Shown here piece by piece: positions 1 to 8,391 of a stretch of DNA of 55,112 nt. The stretch's first letter is position 1, and every line of letters begins with the position of its first letter. This DNA comes from Clostridia bacterium. GTDB lineage: Bacteria; Bacillota_A; Clostridia; Oscillospirales; CAG-272. Under the pieces are notes generated by a model. The model was given only the letters and a program-made list of their open reading frames with translations. It did no database searches and was not told the DNA's origin. The DNA lies in assembly GCA_017453335.1 (NCBI GenBank), contig JAFTKI010000102.1, positions 1-55,112 on the forward strand, read 5' to 3'. The position numbers and the translations under genes were made by a program.

Positions 1-849
1 ATCCTGCCTTATCAGCAGGCTGACTTCGAGAAGCTGTATGAGGCTCTCGAGGGCAACCCCGTTTGCATCCGTTTCCTGGATCCGCCTCTCCATGAGTTCG
101 TTCCTACCACCGAGGAGGACATCGCAGCTCTCGCAAAGGCACAGGGCAAGACCGTTGAGGATATCAAGGCTGTTATCGCATCTCTGCACGAGTTCAACCC
201 CATGATGGGTCACCGCGGATGCCGTTTGGCAGTAACCTATCCCGAAATCGCAGCAATGCAGACCAAGGCTGTTATCCGCGCCGCTATCAACGTTCAGAAG
301 GCACACGCTGATTGGAACGTAAGACCCGAGATCATGATCCCGCTGGTTGGCGACGTGAAGGAGTTGAAGTATGTTAAGAGCGTTGTTGTTGCAACCGCTG
401 ATGCTGAGATCGCAGCTGCAGGCGCGAAGCTCGACTACGAGGTTGGTACCATGATCGAGATTCCTCGTGCATGCCTGACCGCAGACGAGATCGCTGCAAA
501 TGCAGACTTCTTCTGCTTCGGTACCAACGACCTGACTCAGATGACCTACGGCTTCTCCCGTGATGACGCAGGCAAGTTCCTGGGCGCTTACTACGATGCA
601 AAGATCTTCGAGAACGATCCCTTCGCAAAGCTTGACCAGACCGGTGTTGGTAAGCTGATGAACATGGCTGTATCTCTCGGCCGTCCCGTAAACAAGGCTC
701 TCCACGTAGGTATCTGCGGTGAGCACGGCGGTGACCCCTCTTCCGTTGAGTTCTGCCACAAGATCGGACTTGACTACGTATCTTGCTCGCCCTTCCGTGT
801 TCCGATCGCTCGTTTGGCAGCAGCTCAGGCAGCTATCACCAATAAGTAA
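1..849 (+). CDS. ppdK: Pyruvate, phosphate dikinase, C-terminal part (5' truncated by window)
   Basis: Catalyses reversible interconversion of pyruvate, ATP and phosphate with PEP, AMP and pyrophosphate in the cytoplasm. In anaerobes it usually runs in the glycolytic direction. The frame is open from base 1, and the 282 visible residues are the C-terminal PEP/pyruvate-binding TIM barrel. Visible signatures are MMGHRGCRL, the GTNDLTQM segment, and GICGEHGGDP, whose Cys matches the catalytic acid of the family. The protein ends PFRVPIARLAAAQAAI, the usual PPDK terminus. Codon use is strongly biased (CTG, CGT, GTT), as expected for a highly expressed gene. The start lies outside the window. A strong terminator follows, so it is probably the last gene of its transcript. 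Confidence 0.97.
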   Translation: MLPYQQADFEKLYEALEGNPVCIRFLDPPLHEFVPTTEEDIAALAKAQGKTVEDIKAVIASLHEFNPMMGHRGCRLAVTYPEIAAMQTKAVIRAAINVQKAHADWNVRPEIMIPLVGDVKELKYVKSVVVATADAEIAAAGAKLDYEVGTMIEIPRACLTADEIAANADFFCFGTNDLTQMTYGFSRDDAGKFLGAYYDAKIFENDPFAKLDQTGVGKLMNMAVSLGRPVNKALHVGICGEHGGDPSSVEFCHKIGLDYVSCSPFRVPIARLAAAQAAITNK

Positions 850-918
850 GAATCGGCACGTTTTGTGCAAGTGGGCAATCGCCCAAGCATACGACGGGCA
901 ACTGACATCATAAAAATT

Positions 919-955
919 GACCTTGCAGAGAGCTTTCTTTGCAAGGTCTTTTTTT
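919..955 (+). terminator. Rho-independent terminator of ppdK
   Basis: A perfect 9-bp stem (GACCTTGCA / TGCAAGGTC) closes a 12-nt loop and is followed directly by seven T residues. Confidence 0.92.
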
Positions 956-1049
956 GGGTGTGTGTAAAGCCCGGAAGCACGGTCCTTTCACTTTCTCTGA
1001 AAAAACGGAAAAATGCTACATTTTTTGTACATTAATTTGCCTTTTTCTG

Positions 1050-1078
1050 TTGACAAAAAACAAAGAAAGTGGTATAAT
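1050..1078 (+). promoter_or_regulatory. Consensus sigma-A promoter for the small lipoprotein gene
   Basis: TTGACA (1050-1055), a 17-bp spacer and TATAAT (1073-1078): both hexamers match the consensus exactly. The start codon lies about 70 bp further on. Confidence 0.92.
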
Positions 1079-1151
1079 CATTGCAGAAAGATGAAATTGG
1101 AAAAGCTTTTCACATTTCACTTTCAAATTAAAACTTTGGAGGATTTCCACA

Positions 1152-1361
1152 ATGAAGAAAATCGTTATTGCTCTTTTGTTGCTTGTAGCTCTCGTTGCAA
1201 CGCTCGCATCCTGTGGCACGTTTGTTTGCGATATGTGCGAAGAGGAAAAGACCGGTACACAGCACGAATTCGAGATTCTTGGCGAAAAGGTCGTTTACTG
1301 CGATGATTGCGCTGAAGAGCTTGAAGAACTCGGAGAGGATCTCGGCGACCTGTTTGGTTGA
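1152..1361 (+). CDS. Small Cys-rich lipoprotein, unknown function
   Basis: A 69-residue protein with a lipoprotein-type signal peptide (MKK, a hydrophobic run, then a lipobox-like LASC at about residues 18-21). It should therefore be exported and lipid-anchored. The mature part is about 49 residues, very acidic, and carries two CxxC pairs (CDMC and CDDC) about 24 residues apart, suggesting a small metal-binding or redox knuckle. The start is supported by a TTGGAGG Shine-Dalgarno about 9 nt upstream. It is monocistronic: a perfect promoter precedes it and a terminator follows 20 bp after the stop. I recognise no family. A periplasm-side zinc or iron-binding role is only inference. Confidence 0.85.
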   Translation: MKKIVIALLLLVALVATLASCGTFVCDMCEEEKTGTQHEFEILGEKVVYCDDCAEELEELGEDLGDLFG

Positions 1362-1372
1362 TTACATTTACA

Positions 1373-1402
1373 AAAAAAGCCGCTGCGTTGCAGCGGTTTT
1401 TT
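1373..1402 (+). terminator. Terminator of the small lipoprotein gene
   Basis: A-tract, CCGCTGC/GCAGCGG stem with a 3-nt loop, then six T residues. Confidence 0.92.
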
Positions 1403-1439
1403 GATTGTCGGAATTCGGAAGAGGAATCTGTAACCTCAA

Positions 1440-1481
1440 AAAAAGGTCGTATCTGCGGTGACTTGCAGATATGACCTTTTT
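1440..1481. terminator. Second inverted repeat, terminator-like
   Basis: Arms AAAAAGGTCGTATCTGC and GCAGATATGACCTTTTT pair with one G-T wobble around an 8-nt loop, with A and T tracts on the two flanks. It could act in either direction and insulates the lipoprotein gene from the downstream glycosidase promoter. Confidence 0.75.
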
Positions 1482-1506
1482 GTGATTGTAAAGCGATTAT
1501 TTTTCG

Positions 1507-1535
1507 TTGACACGGGCGGTGCTTGGTGCTATAAT
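1507..1535 (+). promoter_or_regulatory. Consensus promoter for the GH110-like gene
   Basis: TTGACA (1507-1512), 17-bp spacer, TATAAT (1530-1535). An in-frame TTG at 1507 is this -35 box, so it cannot be the translation start. Confidence 0.92.
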
Positions 1536-1563
1536 AAAGAAAAAAGAAGGGGAGGGCGTTTTT

Positions 1564-3309
1564 ATGCGAAAGATCTTCTTGCGGGACGAGGGAATCCTGC
1601 CGAATACCGATATTACCCTGGGGCTTCACGCACTCTTTTTGCGCTATGCGGAGGACACGGAGTTCGTGTTTGAGCCTGCCGATTATTATTTTTCACCGCA
1701 TGAAGAGATGCGCGCCGATTATTGCCTTTCCAACTCGGTTCATACGCCATACCGCGTGCTTGCCGTTTGGATGAAGCACATGAAAAACTGTACTCTGCGA
1801 GGAAACGGAGCACGGCTTTGGCTTGCGGGACAGATGCAGGTGTTTACGCTTGACCGTTGCGAAAGCATCACCATTGAGGGATTTTTTGTGAATTGGGAAA
1901 AGCCGTTGGTTGCCGAGGGTGTTGTGGAGAATGTGAGCGAAAGCTATATGGATGTGTACGTGGATCCCGAAACGTTTCCGCATCGGTATGAAGACGGCAA
2001 TTTGTATTTTGAGGTTGGTGCCGATGAGTGGTACCGCTTCAACCACCGCATGATCGCCTTTGAGCCGCATCGAAGAACCGTGCGGCGCGGTACGGGAGAT
2101 ATCGGTTCATTGGCTGTGAGCGAGCTGGGGAATAACCGTTACCGATTGACTCTTAAACGGGAATATTCCGTGCAGGTGGGAGATCTTTTGAATATGCGGC
2201 ACAATGAACGCGTCCATGCGGGCATTTTTTCGGAAAAATGTCGCAATACCGTTGTGCGTGACGTGACCTTTTACTCCTGCGGCGGCTTGGGCTGCTTGGC
2301 GCAGTTTTGCCATGACCTGACCTACGAGCGCGTGCATTTTTTACCCGATGTTCAAAGAGGGCGTCTGGTATCGAGCGGACGTGATGACGGAATGCACGTG
2401 ACCTGTTGCTCGGGACGGGTTACCGTTACCGAATGTAGCTTTCACGCCTTGATGGACGATCCGATCAACGTTCACGGCTGTTGTGTGACCGCCGATGAAA
2501 TCGTGGACGACAGAACGCTTCGTTGTCGCTACCGCCACGAGGATGCTTGCGGGTTTGCCTATTGGGCAGAGACGGGTGACGAGATCGCTTTTCTGGATCG
2601 CGGAGTGATGCATGAAATTGGCAGAGCAAGTGCCGCAAGCTACACGCTTTTGGATCAAATGACCTTTTTGCTGTCCTTTGACGCGCCCTTACCGAAGGAG
2701 ATCCTTTCGATGGCACAGAGGGGAGACTCTTTGGCACTTGATAATTTGTCGCACACGGCGGAATTTATCTGTACCAAAAACCGATTTGGAAGCTGTCGGG
2801 CGCGCGGTGTACTGGTATCAACCCCGAAGCACGTCCTGATCGCGGATAATCTTTTTGAGTCATCGGGCTCGGCAATCCTTGTGGCAGGCGATTCCAATTA
2901 CTGGTTTGAATCGGGGGCTTGCTGCGATGTGGAAATTACGCGTAATATCTTCACCGATGATTGTCTGTCGTCCATGTATCAGTTTTGCCACGGCGTGATC
3001 AGCATTTGTCCCGTTGTACCAAAGCCGATGCGGGAAAAGCCTTATCACACCAATATCCGCATTACGGATAACCGCTTTGACAGTGCCGATGTTCCCGTGC
3101 TGTACGCTTTTTCCTGCGAAAAACTGCTGTTTGCGAAAAACCGAATTTTCAAAAGTCCGTCGGCAGGGAAGCTGCGGGAGGCAAATCATGCTGTCAATCT
3201 TTCTTATTGCAGCGACGTGCTGATCGAAAAGAACGAATGGATCGGCGGCTTCGGGGATTTTGCAAGCGTAGCGGACGACAACTGTACAGCGGTCAGCGCT
3301 GAATTTTGA
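1564..3309 (+). CDS. GH110-family alpha-galactosidase-like protein (beta-helix), cytoplasmic
   Basis: 581 residues. GH110 enzymes remove alpha-1,3-linked galactose (blood group B or linear alpha-Gal epitopes) by inversion on a right-handed parallel beta-helix. Family-like signatures are RDDGMHV (D274, D275), DDPINVHG (D298, D299), RARGVLVSTPK and GSAILVAGD. The spacing of D275 and D298/D299 matches, as I recall, the catalytic acid and base aspartates of a structurally studied GH110 enzyme. The start is ATG 1564, behind a GGGGAGG ribosome site at 8 nt. There is no signal peptide, whereas the Bacteroides members I know are exported, so substrates would have to be imported. It is a single-gene transcript with its own promoter and terminator. 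Substrate is unproven; the fold assignment is firm. Confidence 0.85.
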   Translation: MRKIFLRDEGILPNTDITLGLHALFLRYAEDTEFVFEPADYYFSPHEEMRADYCLSNSVHTPYRVLAVWMKHMKNCTLRGNGARLWLAGQMQVFTLDRCESITIEGFFVNWEKPLVAEGVVENVSESYMDVYVDPETFPHRYEDGNLYFEVGADEWYRFNHRMIAFEPHRRTVRRGTGDIGSLAVSELGNNRYRLTLKREYSVQVGDLLNMRHNERVHAGIFSEKCRNTVVRDVTFYSCGGLGCLAQFCHDLTYERVHFLPDVQRGRLVSSGRDDGMHVTCCSGRVTVTECSFHALMDDPINVHGCCVTADEIVDDRTLRCRYRHEDACGFAYWAETGDEIAFLDRGVMHEIGRASAASYTLLDQMTFLLSFDAPLPKEILSMAQRGDSLALDNLSHTAEFICTKNRFGSCRARGVLVSTPKHVLIADNLFESSGSAILVAGDSNYWFESGACCDVEITRNIFTDDCLSSMYQFCHGVISICPVVPKPMREKPYHTNIRITDNRFDSADVPVLYAFSCEKLLFAKNRIFKSPSAGKLREANHAVNLSYCSDVLIEKNEWIGGFGDFASVADDNCTAVSAEF

Positions 3310-3314
3310 ATATG

Positions 3315-3340
3315 AAATACCACCTGCCGATGGTATTTTT
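3315..3340 (+). terminator. Terminator after the GH110-like gene
   Basis: AAATACCA / TGGTATTT stem with an 8-nt loop, running into further T residues. Confidence 0.75.
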
Positions 3341-3401
3341 GCGTCATCGGCCATCAGCCAATATCGGATGCACTTTTTGGAAAAAATACGGGAAAAAAGT
3401 A

Positions 3402-3430
3402 TTTACTTTTTTGGGATTGTGTGATAAAAT
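3402..3430 (+). promoter_or_regulatory. Probable promoter of the metF-metH operon
   Basis: TTTACT (3402-3407), 17-bp spacer, TAAAAT (3425-3430), 36 bp upstream of metF. I see no SAM, T-box or cobalamin riboswitch in the short leader. Confidence 0.65.
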
Positions 3431-3465
3431 AAATAGATGAAGTCTAAAAAAGGCAGGTGCCGTAT

Positions 3466-4344
3466 ATGAAACTGATCGACGTTATCAAAAAAGATACCCT
3501 TTCGTTGTCCTTTGAGGTCTTTCCGCCCAAAACCGACTCGGCGTTTGAAAGCGTGAAGGGCGCTGTGGAGGAGATTGCCGCATTGCGTCCCGCGTTTATG
3601 AGCGTGACTTACGGTGCGGGAGGCGGAACCAGCCAATACACGCTGGATATTGCCAAGGATATCAAGGAAAAATACGGTGTTCCGACCTTGGCGCACCTGA
3701 CTTGCGTTTCCTCGACCAAGGCGACCGTAAAGGAAAAGATCGAGGCGATCAAGGCGGCGGGGATCCAAAATATTATGGCGTTGCGCGGTGATATTCCGAA
3801 GGATCTGCTGGATGCCGACCGAAGCGGTTGGGACTATCGCTATGCGGTGGATCTGATCCGAGAATTGCGCGAAAGCAACCCCGATTTCTGCATTGGCGGT
3901 GCTTGCTATCCCGAGATCCACACCGAAAGCATCAATCAAAAGGAAGATATCAAGCGGCTGAAGGAAAAGGTGGACGCGGGCTGTGATTTTTTGACCACGC
4001 AAATGTTTTTCGACAATCACCTGCTGTACAATTTCCTGTATAAGATCCGTGAGGCGGGGATCACCGTCCCCGTGATCGCAGGCATTATGCCGATCACAAA
4101 CGCAAATCAGGTGGATCGCGCGATCCAGTTGTCGGGTTCCTTTATGCCGCAACGCTTTAAGTCGTTGGTGGATAAATTCGGTTCGGATCCTGCCGCCATG
4201 AAGCAGGCGGGCATTGCTTACGCTACCGATCAGATCATCGACCTGTTTGCCAACAATATTACAAATGTACACGTTTATTCCATGAACAAGCCCGAGGTTG
4301 CCGAGAAGATACAAAGCAATCTGTCGGATATTCTGGGCAAGTGA
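3466..4344 (+). CDS. metF: Methylenetetrahydrofolate reductase
   Basis: Reduces 5,10-methylene-THF to 5-methyl-THF, the methyl donor used by the MetH encoded downstream. It is a 292-residue flavoprotein TIM barrel with the hallmark SFEVFPPKTD near the N-terminus, SVTYGAGGG, LTCVSSTK, ALRGDIPKD, and the Q-M-F-F-D segment (TTQMFFDN) typical of MetF. The start is ATG 3466, with an AGGCAGG site 8 nt upstream; an upstream in-frame GTG lies within that ribosome site. The gene ends in a TGA that overlaps or abuts the next gene, consistent with translational coupling. Being first in a metF / reactivation domain / metH operon fits methionine synthesis. Confidence 0.96.
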   Translation: MKLIDVIKKDTLSLSFEVFPPKTDSAFESVKGAVEEIAALRPAFMSVTYGAGGGTSQYTLDIAKDIKEKYGVPTLAHLTCVSSTKATVKEKIEAIKAAGIQNIMALRGDIPKDLLDADRSGWDYRYAVDLIRELRESNPDFCIGGACYPEIHTESINQKEDIKRLKEKVDAGCDFLTTQMFFDNHLLYNFLYKIREAGITVPVIAGIMPITNANQVDRAIQLSGSFMPQRFKSLVDKFGSDPAAMKQAGIAYATDQIIDLFANNITNVHVYSMNKPEVAEKIQSNLSDILGK

Positions 4345-4349
4345 ATACG

Positions 4350-4952
4350 ATGAACGTACTGAGCAAGATCTATCCCGAGCCGCCGATCTCTCAAAAGGAG
4401 ATCCTGCGCTATATGGGCTGTGCCGATGCGGACAAGGCGGTTTTGGCTTTGATCGAGTCGGTCTTGCGTGAGGCGTTGCCGCTGATGCATTACCGCGTTT
4501 GCTGGCGCGAATCCGAGCTGAATTGCACCGAGCGTGCCTTGACCTTTGCTTCGGTTACGGTAGAAAGCCGAGATCTTTGCTACAACCTGCGAAACTGCAA
4601 ACGTGTGCTGTTGTTTGCGGCAACGGTGGGGCTGGAGCTTGACCGTCTGATCGCAAAATATTCAAGGATTTCTCCCTCCCGCGCGGTTGCTCTGCAGGCA
4701 CTGGGGGCTGAGCGCGTGGAAAGCCTTTGCGATGCCTTTCTGACCGAACGAAAAGCGGTTTATGGAGAAGAAGGACTTTTGATGCGTCCGCGCTTCAGCC
4801 CGGGCTACGGAGATTTGCCGCTCTCTGTCCAAAAGGATCTTTTCCGACTTTTGGATTGCCCTAAAAAAATCGGACTTTCTTTGAATGACAGTCTTTTGAT
4901 GTCACCCACAAAATCGGTAACCGCCGTGGTGGGACTATATGATGCCAATTAA
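4350..4952 (+). CDS. Stand-alone MetH reactivation-domain protein
   Basis: About 200 residues. The C-terminal half carries PRFSPGYGDLPLSVQ and the GLSLNDSLLMSPTKSV segment, the SAM-binding core of the vitamin B12-dependent methionine synthase activation domain. In E. coli this is the fourth module of MetH and remethylates inactive cob(II)alamin using SAM and a reductant. Here it is a separate polypeptide encoded immediately before metH, which lacks it. Split versions are known, for example in Thermotoga. The start is uncertain: ATG 4350 is used here, but GTG 4341 overlapping the metF stop is possible. Neither has a clear ribosome site, so coupling to metF is likely. The stop lies 10 bp before the metH ATG. 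Confidence 0.9.
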   Translation: MNVLSKIYPEPPISQKEILRYMGCADADKAVLALIESVLREALPLMHYRVCWRESELNCTERALTFASVTVESRDLCYNLRNCKRVLLFAATVGLELDRLIAKYSRISPSRAVALQALGAERVESLCDAFLTERKAVYGEEGLLMRPRFSPGYGDLPLSVQKDLFRLLDCPKKIGLSLNDSLLMSPTKSVTAVVGLYDAN

Positions 4953-4962
4953 GGAGCTTTAC

Positions 4963-7365
4963 ATGAATGTTATCGAGCTGATCAATGACCGCCTGTTTTA
5001 TCTGGACGGTGGAATGGGAACCCTTCTGCAAGCTGCAGGGCTGGAAGCGGGGGAGGCTCCCGAGCGTTGGAATCTCTCGCATGCCGATGCGGTAACTGCG
5101 ATCCACCGTGATTATTTCAATGCGGGCAGTCATATTATCAATACCAACACCTTTGGTGCCAACATCCTGCATTTTTCCGAAGAGGAGCTGCAAAAGATCA
5201 TTGCGGCGGCCGTGAAAAACGCTAAGACCGCGCGCGATACGTCTGACGGTACGCAGGAAAAATACATTGCGCTGGACATCGGCCCCACGGGACGGTTGCT
5301 CAAGCCGTACGGCGACTTGGATTTTGAGGATGCGGTGGAGATCTTTGCCAAAACCGTTCGCATCGGCGTTTCGTGCGGTGTGGACCTTGTGATGATCGAA
5401 ACCATGAACGACAGCTATGAAACCAAAGCCGCGCTCTTGGCGGCAAAGGAGAACTGCGATCTGCCCGTGCTCGTTTCCAACGCTTATGGCGAGGACGGTA
5501 AGCTGATGACAGGTGCCGACCCCGAGGCAATGGTTGCGCTTTTGGAGGGTATGCACGCCGATGCGATCGGTGTGAACTGCTCCTTTGGACCCAAGCAACT
5601 GATGCCCGTGGTGAAACGCTTGTTGCAAGTGGCGTCGGTTCCCGTGTTTGTCAAGCCCAATGCGGGCTTGCCGCAAAGCCGAGACGGAAAAACGGTGTAC
5701 GACGTTCTTCCCGAGGATTTTTCGGATGACGTTGCCGCTATGATAGAAATGGGAGCGCGCGGTGTTGGCGGTTGCTGCGGTACCACACCCGAGTATATCC
5801 GTGCGGTAACCGAACGAACCCACGGCATGACAGCGCTTCCTATAACACCCAAAAAGCGCACCGTAGTGTCTTCTTACACACACGCGGTGGATTTTGCAAA
5901 CCAACCGATTCTGATTGGAGAGCGCATCAACCCCACGGGGAAAAAGCGTTTCAAGCAGGCGTTGGTTGAGAATGATATGGATTACATTTTGCAGGAGGGC
6001 ATCCGTCAAGAGGAATGCGGTGTGCATATTCTGGATGTGAATGTCGGACTTCCCGAAATCGATGAGAAAGCAATGCTTTGCCGCGCTACCTGCGAGCTTC
6101 AAGCCGTGATCGATCTGCCCCTGCAGCTTGATACCGCCGATTTTTCGGCAATGGAGGCGGCAATGCGCCGCTATAACGGTAAGGCGTTGATCAATTCGGT
6201 CAACGGAAAAGCCGAGTCAATGCAGGCGATCTTCCCCTTAGTGCAAAAATACGGCGGTGTGGTGATCGCGCTGACGTTGGACGAGTGCGGAATTCCCGAC
6301 ACCGCACAGGGACGCTTTGCGATTGCAGAGCGAATTCTGAAGACCGCTGCAGAATACGGAATCGCAAAGGAGGATCTGGTATTCGATACGCTTGCGATGA
6401 CCGTGAGCGCCGACCAAAGCTCCGCAATGGTAACGCTGGAATCTCTGCGCTTGATCCGCGAGAATTTGGGATGCTATACCTCTTTGGGTGTTTCCAACGT
6501 TTCGTTCGGACTCCCGTCGCGCGAGGCGGTCAACAGCGTGTTCTTTGCATCGGCACTTGAGAACGGACTCAGTGCCGCGATCATGAATCCCTATTCCTTG
6601 GAAATGCGGAAGGTGTATTACGCGTACCGTTGCTTGCACGGGTTGGACGAAAATTGCGCCGATTATATTGCATTTTCGGCAACCTGTCCGCAAACGCAAA
6701 GCACGGTGACTGTTCCCACAACCGCCGCAACGGCTGACACCGATACCGCGTCCTCCTTGCAAAAGGCGATTCTGAGCGGACGCACCGCATCGGCGGGAGC
6801 TTTGACCGAAACGCTTCTGGCAGGGGGAACCGATCCGATGGAGATCGTGCAAAACGAGATCATTCCCGCGCTTGACCGTGTAGGAAAGGGCTTTGAAGAA
6901 AAAACGGTTTATCTGCCCCAGCTTTTGATGAGTGCCGAGGCGGCAAAGCTTGCCTTTGAAAAGATCAAGGCTCAAATGCAGACCTCGCAAAGCGCATCGG
7001 ACAAAAAAATGACGATCGTGCTGGCAACCGTCAAGGGAGATATTCACGATATCGGCAAAAATATCGTTCGTCTGCTGTTGGAAAACTATGGCTTTACCGT
7101 GATCGATCTTGGTAAGGATGTAGCTCCCGAAGCGATTCTGGAGGCGGCTGTGCAAAGCGGTGCGCCCTTGGTGGGACTCAGTGCGCTGATGACCACGACG
7201 GTTCCTTCGATGGAAGAGACGATCAAGCTTCTTCGGTCTGCACTTCCTGCTTGCCGCGTTATGGTGGGCGGTGCCGTGATGAATGAGGATTATGCCGCGC
7301 GGATCGGAGCAGACCGTTATTGCAAGGATGCGATGGAAGCCGTGCGATATGCCGAGTCGTTGTGA
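4963..7365 (+). CDS. metH: Cobalamin-dependent methionine synthase lacking the activation domain
   Basis: 800 residues in three modules. The homocysteine-binding barrel (about 1-290) carries the zinc Cys ligands in GVNCSFGPK and GGCCGTTP. The methyl-THF (pterin-binding) barrel (about 310-560) has LIGERINPTGK and HILDVNVGLPEI. The cobalamin module (about 600-800) has the helical cap and GDIHDIGKNI, whose His is the lower cobalt ligand. It transfers methyl from 5-methyl-THF to homocysteine. E. coli MetH is about 1230 residues; the missing 330-400 correspond to the SAM-dependent reactivation domain encoded just upstream. The start is ATG 4963 behind AAGGAG, in preference to ATG 4939, which overlaps the previous gene. 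It is the third gene of the operon. Confidence 0.96.
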   Translation: MNVIELINDRLFYLDGGMGTLLQAAGLEAGEAPERWNLSHADAVTAIHRDYFNAGSHIINTNTFGANILHFSEEELQKIIAAAVKNAKTARDTSDGTQEKYIALDIGPTGRLLKPYGDLDFEDAVEIFAKTVRIGVSCGVDLVMIETMNDSYETKAALLAAKENCDLPVLVSNAYGEDGKLMTGADPEAMVALLEGMHADAIGVNCSFGPKQLMPVVKRLLQVASVPVFVKPNAGLPQSRDGKTVYDVLPEDFSDDVAAMIEMGARGVGGCCGTTPEYIRAVTERTHGMTALPITPKKRTVVSSYTHAVDFANQPILIGERINPTGKKRFKQALVENDMDYILQEGIRQEECGVHILDVNVGLPEIDEKAMLCRATCELQAVIDLPLQLDTADFSAMEAAMRRYNGKALINSVNGKAESMQAIFPLVQKYGGVVIALTLDECGIPDTAQGRFAIAERILKTAAEYGIAKEDLVFDTLAMTVSADQSSAMVTLESLRLIRENLGCYTSLGVSNVSFGLPSREAVNSVFFASALENGLSAAIMNPYSLEMRKVYYAYRCLHGLDENCADYIAFSATCPQTQSTVTVPTTAATADTDTASSLQKAILSGRTASAGALTETLLAGGTDPMEIVQNEIIPALDRVGKGFEEKTVYLPQLLMSAEAAKLAFEKIKAQMQTSQSASDKKMTIVLATVKGDIHDIGKNIVRLLLENYGFTVIDLGKDVAPEAILEAAVQSGAPLVGLSALMTTTVPSMEETIKLLRSALPACRVMVGGAVMNEDYAARIGADRYCKDAMEAVRYAESL

Positions 7366-7440
7366 GAAAAACGAAAAATGTAATATAGAGTTCACATTTG
7401 TATGATAAAATAATTTTTAATAATAGAAAAAGGAGTTCTT

Positions 7441-8304
7441 ATGATGAGCGAAAAAGTATTGATTGCTTGCGACAGTACCGCCGATCTTGGCCCCGAATTG
7501 ATTTCAAAATACGGTATTCAGATCCTGCCCTTGGGCGTTACACTTGGCGAAAAGGAATATACCGATGGCGTGGACATTGATCCCGACTTTATCTATGATT
7601 ATTACGAGAAAAACAAGGTTTTGCCCAAAACCTCGGCGATCAACATCGGAGATTATGAGGATTTCTTCAAAAAATATACCGACGAAGGCTACAGCATCGT
7701 TTTCTTTACCATCAGTGCAAAAATGTCGTCTACCAACCAAAACGGCAAGGTGGCGGCAGAGGATTTTGAAAACGTATACGTAGTGGATACACAAAATCTT
7801 TCCACGGGAGGCGGTCTGGTGGTTCTTTCCGCCGCTGAAATGGCACAAGAGGGCAAGAGTGCCAAGGAAATCGTTGCAAAATGCGAGGAGCTGATCCCTT
7901 GCGTTGACGCGTCCTTTGTGATCGATAACCTGGAGTTTTTGCACAAGGGCGGCAGATGCTCGGCATTGGCGGCATTCGGTGCAAATCTGCTTCATCTCAA
8001 GCCTTGTATTTCGGTGCGGAACGGCTCGATGGGCGTGACCAAGAAGTATCGCGGAAAATACGCCGAGGTACTGAAAAAATACGTTGCCGATCAGATCGGA
8101 GATGCTTCCGATATTGAGCTTGATCATGTATTTATTACGCATGCAGGCTGTGATCCCGAGATCTACAGTGCTTGTGTGGACGCTGTAAAATCGCTGGCTC
8201 CCTTCAAGGAGGTTCATTTGACGCGCGCGGGCTGTACCGTTTCCTCGCATTGCGGCAGAAATACGCTGGGTGTGCTGTTTATTCGCAAGCATCCGGTGGG
8301 TTGA
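7441..8304 (+). CDS. DegV family fatty-acid-binding protein
   Basis: 287 residues with DegV features: N-terminal IACDSTADLG, the GVDIDPDFIYDYY segment, KTSAINIGDY (ligand-pocket Thr/Ser), FFTISAKMSSTNQNG and the conserved FVIDNLEFLHKGGRCS. DegV/FakB proteins bind one fatty acid and present it to the kinase FakA for phosphorylation. No FakA gene is in this window, so the partner and specificity are unknown. AAGGAG lies 5 nt before the first ATG and 8 nt before a second ATG at 7444, so 7444 may be the true start. It is transcribed separately from metH (75-bp gap) and ends before a very strong hairpin. Confidence 0.93.
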   Translation: MMSEKVLIACDSTADLGPELISKYGIQILPLGVTLGEKEYTDGVDIDPDFIYDYYEKNKVLPKTSAINIGDYEDFFKKYTDEGYSIVFFTISAKMSSTNQNGKVAAEDFENVYVVDTQNLSTGGGLVVLSAAEMAQEGKSAKEIVAKCEELIPCVDASFVIDNLEFLHKGGRCSALAAFGANLLHLKPCISVRNGSMGVTKKYRGKYAEVLKKYVADQIGDASDIELDHVFITHAGCDPEIYSACVDAVKSLAPFKEVHLTRAGCTVSSHCGRNTLGVLFIRKHPVG

Positions 8305-8315
8305 TATATGGAAAT

Positions 8316-8370
8316 AAAGACGACCATTAGCGTGTTCTCTGTTAAGGAGAACACGCTAATGGTCGTCTTT
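8316..8370. terminator. 24-bp perfect inverted repeat after the DegV gene
   Basis: The arms (8316-8339 and 8347-8370) are perfectly complementary over 24 bp with a 7-nt loop. The flanks are AAA/TTT but there is no long T run, so it is an atypical terminator. It may also process or stabilise the degV transcript. Confidence 0.7.
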
Positions 8371-8391
8371 GGGGTTCTAAAGAAAACTTGA

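Noticed and set aside
1507..1563. TTG at 1507 as start of the GH110-like gene
   Set aside because: This TTG is the -35 box of the promoter; ATG 1564 has a proper ribosome site.
3310..3465. Possible SAM, T-box or cobalamin riboswitch ahead of metF-metH
   Set aside because: The leader after the promoter is only about 30 nt and no conserved riboswitch core is visible; the upstream hairpin belongs to the previous gene.
4939..4962. ATG 4939 as the metH start
   Set aside because: It overlaps the previous gene and has no ribosome site; ATG 4963 is correctly spaced from AAGGAG.
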